From contig NZ_CP023667.1 in assembly GCF_002443155.1 (NCBI RefSeq), positions 4,011,264-4,075,263 on the forward strand: a stretch of 64,000 bases of DNA. The letters run 5' to 3'. Shown in pieces: positions 59,974 through 64,000 of this stretch (position 1 is its first letter; the number at the start of each line of letters is the position of its first letter). A program made the translations under genes and the position numbers. The notes under the pieces were generated by a model. It saw nothing but the letters and a program-made list of their open reading frames with translations. It had not been told where the DNA came from and made no database searches. The stretch is from Alcaligenes faecalis. Lineage in GTDB: Bacteria > Pseudomonadota > Gammaproteobacteria > Burkholderiales > Burkholderiaceae_B.

Positions 59974-61329
59974 TTAGCGTTTGCGCAGGGGCAATACCCG
60001 TTCGATTGCTGAACCTACTGCCAGCAGGTGTTCGTCGTGGTAGGCGGGAGCCGCCACCATCAGGCCCACAGGAGCCTCATCAGCGGCGTGGCAAGGCAAG
60101 GACAGGGCGCAGCCGTCCAGGAAGTTGATCAGGGTGGGATTGCGCAGGACCAGACCGTTAGTGGCGAAGTAGACGTCGTCCGATTCTTTCAGATCGGCAA
60201 TGCGGGGCGCGACAACGGGCACGGTAGGCATCAGAACGGCGTCGTAGCGCTCCAGACGGCTTTCCACGGCGCTGATCCAGGCCTGACGGGTGTCTTGCAG
60301 TTCGATGTAGTCGGCGCAGTCGATGTCCTTGCCGCGCAGAATGCGGGAGGCCACGCGTGGGTCGTATTGCTCGCCCTTGCTTTGCAGGGTGTCGCGGTGC
60401 ACGGACCAGGCTTCGGCGCAGACAAAGCCGCCTTTGCGGTTGATCTGTGGCAGCTGGTCAAATTCGGGCAGATTGATTTCTTCAACCACAGCGCCTTGCT
60501 CACGCAGCAGGGCGATGGCACGGTCAAAGGCGGCGCGCACGGTTTCATCAATGCCGTCAAACACAAAGGTCTTGGGCACGGCCAGACGCAAGGTATCCAG
60601 GGCAGGTGTTGCCACGGGCACGTAAGGCTGGTCGGTCAGGATGGAGTCCACAATGGCGCAGCACTCCACCGAGGCGGCCAGGGGGCCATTGGAGTCCAGG
60701 CTGCGCGACAAAGGCATGGTGCCTTCGCTGGGAACGCGTTCGGCGGTAGGTTTGAAGCCGGTCAGGCCGTTAAAGGCCGAAGGAATACGGATGGAGCCGC
60801 CCGTATCAGTACCAATGGAGAACACCGACATGCCCTGGGCAACCGCGACACCGGCGCCGGAGGACGAACCGCCGGGGATACGGGCATTGTCACGGTCCCA
60901 GACGGAACGAGGCGTGCCGTAGTGAGGGTTGATGCCCAGACCAGAGAAAGCAAACTCGGTCATATTGGTGGAGCCGATCAGAATGGCACCGGCGCGCAGC
61001 AAGCGCTCCACAATGGTGGCGTTCTGTTCGGCCGGTTCCGCATCTTTCAGTACAGCCGACCCACCCAGGGTGATGTAGCCTGCGATGTCATGCAAGTTCT
61101 TGACCGACATGGGCAGACCTTCCACCAGCGAGCGGCTCAAACCAGCGGCGCGCAAAATGTCGGAGGCCTTGGCGGCTGCCAGAGCCTGTTCAGCAAACAC
61201 TTCGATGAACGTGGCAGCGCCGTCACGGCTTTCGTCCTGGATACGGTCCAGGGCTTGCTGAGTCAGTTCGACCGAGGTGGTTTCGCCACGATCAAGAGCA
61301 CGTTGCAGTTCGGTAATAGTCGCTAGCAT
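59974..61329 (-). CDS. Amidase signature family hydrolase
   Basis: 451 aa. Ser-cisSer-Lys triad: K77 in LPMSVKNLHD, S155 in IPGGSSSG, and nucleophile S179 in GTDTGGSIRIP. Hydrolyses an amide or carbamoyl bond. Relatives include indoleacetamide hydrolase, allophanate hydrolase and GatA; GatA is unlikely because no GatBC genes are near. It is the last gene of a leftward operon with a DUF2848 protein and a TRAP permease, so the imported compound is probably an amide or becomes one. Confidence 0.92.
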   Translation of the reverse strand: MLATITELQRALDRGETTSVELTQQALDRIQDESRDGAATFIEVFAEQALAAAKASDILRAAGLSRSLVEGLPMSVKNLHDIAGYITLGGSAVLKDAEPAEQNATIVERLLRAGAILIGSTNMTEFAFSGLGINPHYGTPRSVWDRDNARIPGGSSSGAGVAVAQGMSVFSIGTDTGGSIRIPSAFNGLTGFKPTAERVPSEGTMPLSRSLDSNGPLAASVECCAIVDSILTDQPYVPVATPALDTLRLAVPKTFVFDGIDETVRAAFDRAIALLREQGAVVEEINLPEFDQLPQINRKGGFVCAEAWSVHRDTLQSKGEQYDPRVASRILRGKDIDCADYIELQDTRQAWISAVESRLERYDAVLMPTVPVVAPRIADLKESDDVYFATNGLVLRNPTLINFLDGCALSLPCHAADEAPVGLMVAAPAYHDEHLLAVGSAIERVLPLRKR

Positions 61330-61371
61330 GGGTCACTCGCAAAATAAATGGGTGGGGCGGGCTGGGCCAGT

Positions 61372-62055
61372 TTAGGCTACTTCAGGCAGGATTTCGGTCA
61401 CGTAGGTATGACGGATGCTGCGTTCGCGGCGGGGGTCATACAGTTCCATGGTGAACTGGGTTGCAGGACGAATGCCACCGATGGCGCCGACCGTACCGCA
61501 GGTCATGCCAAAGCCTTCAGGCATGGTGGTGGAATGGAAATAGCCTTCGATCAGTTCCAACGGGTTTTTCAGGGTGGACAAAGGACCGTCCTGGTACAGG
61601 ACTTCCTTGCCGTCTTCCTGAATGTAGGCGCGGATGATCAGTTCGTCCCAGTACTCGGCCACGTCGCTGAACAACCAGGCTTCGCGGGCAACGGGCTTGG
61701 CGCAGATCTGCTTGGACAGGGCCACGCTGTGGGCTTCCAGCACGCGGTCCGTGTGGTCCGAGGCCAGGCTCACCAGCAGGCGACCCTGATGGTTGAACAC
61801 AAACACTTCGGTCTCGCCGGACGAGCCCGCACCGACAACCTGGATGTTGGCATCCTGGATCATCTGGTTGGCGGCGATGCGGTAGTACAACGGCACGGAG
61901 CTTGGGCGGGGTACGCCCAGTTCGGCCAGCTCTTCAATGTGGTGCTCGATGGCAGCCAGGTCGCGGCCAGCCCAGCCGGCCACGATGCAATGCTGCAGAT
62001 CAGCTTCGATGATTTCAGTGTGGGTGGCCTGGGCCAGTTCAAAAGTCAAACGCAT
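61372..62055 (-). CDS. DUF2848 family protein
   Basis: 227 aa, full length for the family. Recognised by the pattern VAGWAGRDLAAIEHHIEELAELG, VPLYYRIA, VGAGSSGETEVFVF, ASDHTDRVLEAHSVALSKQICAKP and the end GTVGAIGGIRPATQF. The fold resembles that of the fumarylacetoacetate hydrolase group at its C-terminus, suggesting a metal-dependent hydrolase, but no reaction is established. Lies 42 bases before the amidase and 33 after the permease gene. Confidence 0.85.
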   Translation of the reverse strand: MRLTFELAQATHTEIIEADLQHCIVAGWAGRDLAAIEHHIEELAELGVPRPSSVPLYYRIAANQMIQDANIQVVGAGSSGETEVFVFNHQGRLLVSLASDHTDRVLEAHSVALSKQICAKPVAREAWLFSDVAEYWDELIIRAYIQEDGKEVLYQDGPLSTLKNPLELIEGYFHSTTMPEGFGMTCGTVGAIGGIRPATQFTMELYDPRRERSIRHTYVTEILPEVA

Positions 62056-62088
62056 AGCAGTACTCGTTTACTCAAAGACAGATGGGGA

Positions 62089-63372
62089 TTAACCGAACAG
62101 GCGTGGCAGCCACAAAGCCAGATCCGGGAAGATAGCCAACAGGCCCACCATGGCCAGCAACATGATCACAAAGGGCAGGCTGCCAATCATGACGTCGTTC
62201 ATGCTGCCGCTCTTGCGCAGGCTTTGGACCACAAACAGGTTCAGACCAACAGGAGGAGTGATCAGCGCCACTTCCACCAGAATAATGATGGCAATACCCA
62301 GCCACACCGGGTCAAAGCCCAGGGCAATCATGATGGGGGCCACGATAGGGATGGTGGTGATCATCATGGACAGGGTTTCCATGAAGCAGCCCAGCACCAG
62401 GTAGAACACCACGATGATCATCAGCATGACCATGGGCGAGACACCCAAGCCAGTGATGGCGTCGGTCAGCGCATTGGTCAGGCCGGTAGCAGACATCACG
62501 AAGTTCAGGAAGGCCGAACCGATCACGATCAGCATGATCATGGCGGTGGCTTTCATGGTGCCTTCTAGTACTTCCTTGATCATCTTCCAGTTCATGCGGC
62601 CCGAGAAAGCGGCCAGCAGCAGCGCACCGACCACACCCAGGGCAGCCGCTTCGGTCGGGGTGGCAATCCCGGCGTAAATCGAACCGACCACCAGCAAGAA
62701 AATACCCAATGGTGGAACCAGGTGCACCAGACTGGCAAAACGCTGGCTCCAGGATGCCTGGATCTTGGCACCGCCCCATTTGGGCTTGACCATACATGCG
62801 GCAGCAATCGTCAGCATGAACAGCAAGGCCATGCCCAGACCAGGGATAATGCCGGCCAGATACAGCTTGGGCACGGAGGTGTTGGTCAGCACGCCGTAGA
62901 TCACCAGGTTGATCGACGGTGGAATCAGAATGCCCAAGGTACCGCCAGCGGCCAGACTGCCCAGGAACAGGGGCTCGTTATAGCCTTGCTTCTTGATCTG
63001 CGGCAGGGCTACGGTACCGACGGTGGCAGCGGTGGCCACGCTGGAGCCGGATGTAGCGGCAAACAGGGCGCTGGCACCGATATTGGCGTGCATCAGGCCG
63101 CCGGGCAGCCAGGACAGCCACAGGCTCATGGCGTTGTACATGCGTTCAGCCATGCCCGAGCGCAGCAGGATTTCGCCCAGCATGATGAACAGGGGGATAG
63201 CGACCAGCAGGAATTCGTTGCTGGTGCCCCAGGAAATTTCACCCAATGCGCCGGTCAGCGGCAGCATGGAATACAGCGGGTCCAGAATCAGGCCCAGAAC
63301 GCCCAGGGCAGCGCCCACGGGAATGCTCAGTCCGATCAGAACGAGCAGGAGAGTCAGTGCAGTACTAATCAT
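62089..63372 (-). CDS. TRAP transporter large permease (DctM family)
   Basis: 427 aa, about twelve helices. Hallmarks: VAIPLFIMLGEILLRSGMAERMY, ASALFAATSGSSVATAATVG, GTLGILIPPSINLVIYGVL, and EVALITPPVGLNLFVVQSL. Its start overlaps the small permease stop by four bases (ATGA). Import part of the amidase/DUF2848 operon. Confidence 0.95.
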   Translation of the reverse strand: MISTALTLLLVLIGLSIPVGAALGVLGLILDPLYSMLPLTGALGEISWGTSNEFLLVAIPLFIMLGEILLRSGMAERMYNAMSLWLSWLPGGLMHANIGASALFAATSGSSVATAATVGTVALPQIKKQGYNEPLFLGSLAAGGTLGILIPPSINLVIYGVLTNTSVPKLYLAGIIPGLGMALLFMLTIAAACMVKPKWGGAKIQASWSQRFASLVHLVPPLGIFLLVVGSIYAGIATPTEAAALGVVGALLLAAFSGRMNWKMIKEVLEGTMKATAMIMLIVIGSAFLNFVMSATGLTNALTDAITGLGVSPMVMLMIIVVFYLVLGCFMETLSMMITTIPIVAPIMIALGFDPVWLGIAIIILVEVALITPPVGLNLFVVQSLRKSGSMNDVMIGSLPFVIMLLAMVGLLAIFPDLALWLPRLFG

Positions 63373-63989
63373 TTGGTGTCTCCGTGGACCATGCGTTGGC
63401 CGGCCTCGGCTTCTTCAAGAGCTTCTTCCTGGGTGCTACGAATGCCGCACAGGTTCTGGATGGCGTTCAGGTCGCCCGTGATCAGGGCCAGGCTGGAGCG
63501 CAGCAGCATCAGTGCCAGGACGACACACAGCCAGATCAGGCCTGCGACCCACAGAAACTGGGGAATCCACAGGGGAGTGCCCATTGCTGTGTTCGCCGTG
63601 GACTGGTTGGTCCAGGACATGTCGGCCACACTGGTGGCATACAGGGTCAGATACACAATAAAGACCGAAAGTGCGACCAGGGCAATCCAGTCCAGCAGGG
63701 CGGCAAGGCGCACGGGCAGATGCTGGTAGATGGCGTCGATACGGATATTGGCGCGTTGCAAGGTGGCAAAGGACAAGGCCCAGGAGATGCTGATGGCAAA
63801 GGCATAGCCAGACAACTCATCGGAGCCGCCTAGCGAGCGTCCGCTGAATTTACGGAACAGCACATCGGCCGTGATGTAGAGAGCGCTGATCAAGGTCAGG
63901 CTGCCAGCAAACCAGATGGCATAGCGCGACAGATTGGTAGCGCCAGCCAGCAGGCGGTTGAGCATGGCGAATTTTTCGGTATTTTCCAT
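63369..63989 (-). CDS. TRAP transporter small permease (DctQ family)
   Basis: 206 aa, four helices, with SDELSGYAFAISISWALSFATLQRANIRIDAIY as the conserved core and a C-terminal cytoplasmic tail of about 30 residues. Transcribed leftward; only 11 bases of upstream sequence remain, so promoter and the receptor gene (expected next) are outside the window. Confidence 0.92.
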   Translation of the reverse strand: MENTEKFAMLNRLLAGATNLSRYAIWFAGSLTLISALYITADVLFRKFSGRSLGGSDELSGYAFAISISWALSFATLQRANIRIDAIYQHLPVRLAALLDWIALVALSVFIVYLTLYATSVADMSWTNQSTANTAMGTPLWIPQFLWVAGLIWLCVVLALMLLRSSLALITGDLNAIQNLCGIRSTQEEALEEAEAGQRMVHGDTK

Positions 63990-64000
63990 GGCGTCTAACC

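Noticed and set aside
60028..61326. 432-codon open frame opposite the amidase
   Set aside because: Antisense shadow; Gly/His/Gln-rich and without ribosome site, whereas the amidase triad is intact on the other strand.
61348..62568. 406-codon plus-strand frame over DUF2848 and dctM
   Set aside because: Crosses two genes and their spacer in antisense; very rich in His, Gln and Asp with no motif.
1..64000. tRNA, rRNA, CRISPR array, prophage or insertion sequence
   Set aside because: No cloverleaf, regular spacer repeats, transposase or integrase motif was found on either strand by reading.

Overview
The window reads as a chromosomal segment of a metabolically versatile betaproteobacterium, most likely Alcaligenaceae (Alcaligenes or a close relative). 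This is inferred from gene content: two orphan Bug/TctC-type receptors, four TRAP transport loci, a Liv-type ABC cluster bracketed by two acyl-CoA ligases, many LysR regulators, and the divergent dprA / def-fmt arrangement. No rRNA, tRNA, CRISPR array, integrase or insertion sequence was seen. Genes are densely packed on both strands and are mostly for nutrient uptake and catabolism.

Left part (1-15.9 kb). Two LysR regulators flank a ThpR-type RNA cyclic phosphodiesterase. A TRAP (DctPQM) operon follows, with an alpha-beta-barrel protein first and a beta-propeller protein last. Next come a five-gene MCE lipid-transport operon (STAS-fused MlaE-type permease, MlaF-type ATPase, MlaD-type protein, auxiliary lipoprotein, small membrane protein), a convergent HAD phosphatase separated by a long two-way hairpin, and a second TRAP operon with a terminator-like hairpin between receptor and permease. 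An 897-base gene-free stretch then holds a ~225-bp nested palindrome.

Middle (15.9-30.3 kb). A leftward operon encodes an acyl-CoA ligase, a thiolase-fold protein that lacks the nucleophilic cysteine, and a DUF35 zinc-ribbon/OB protein. It diverges from an orphan Bug receptor. After that come a GntR/FCD regulator, a LysR regulator, a D-amino-acid dehydrogenase with an elaborate dyad-rich leader, an acyltransferase-3 membrane protein, RmuC, a HigBA toxin-antitoxin pair with a clear operator, and a large SBP-PAS-GGDEF-EAL protein. The signal peptide of that last protein is out of frame across a C7 tract. An acylphosphatase is divergent to it.

Right part (30.4-64 kb). An RpiR regulator precedes a TAXI-type TRAP receptor and fused permease. 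Then come an RluA-type pseudouridine synthase, a leftward module of amino-acid ABC transporter plus asparaginase next to glutamate dehydrogenase, and a YggS PLP protein with a second orphan Bug receptor. A Crp/Fnr regulator is divergent from an operon of acyl-CoA synthetase, LivGHMKF-like transporter and PaaK-like ligase, probably for uptake and CoA activation of a carboxylic acid. An orphan amino-acid receptor, an HMG-CoA lyase with a PH-like membrane protein, dprA, def-fmt, an EamA exporter, and a leftward operon of TRAP permease, DUF2848 protein and amidase complete the window. The TRAP receptor of that last operon presumably lies beyond the right edge.

Strongest candidates for new biology: the thiolase-like/DUF35/ligase operon with a rebuilt active site, the nested palindrome at 15506-15730, the C7-tract frame break in the cyclic-di-GMP protein, the three-dyad leader of the D-amino-acid dehydrogenase, and the two-ligase Liv cluster.
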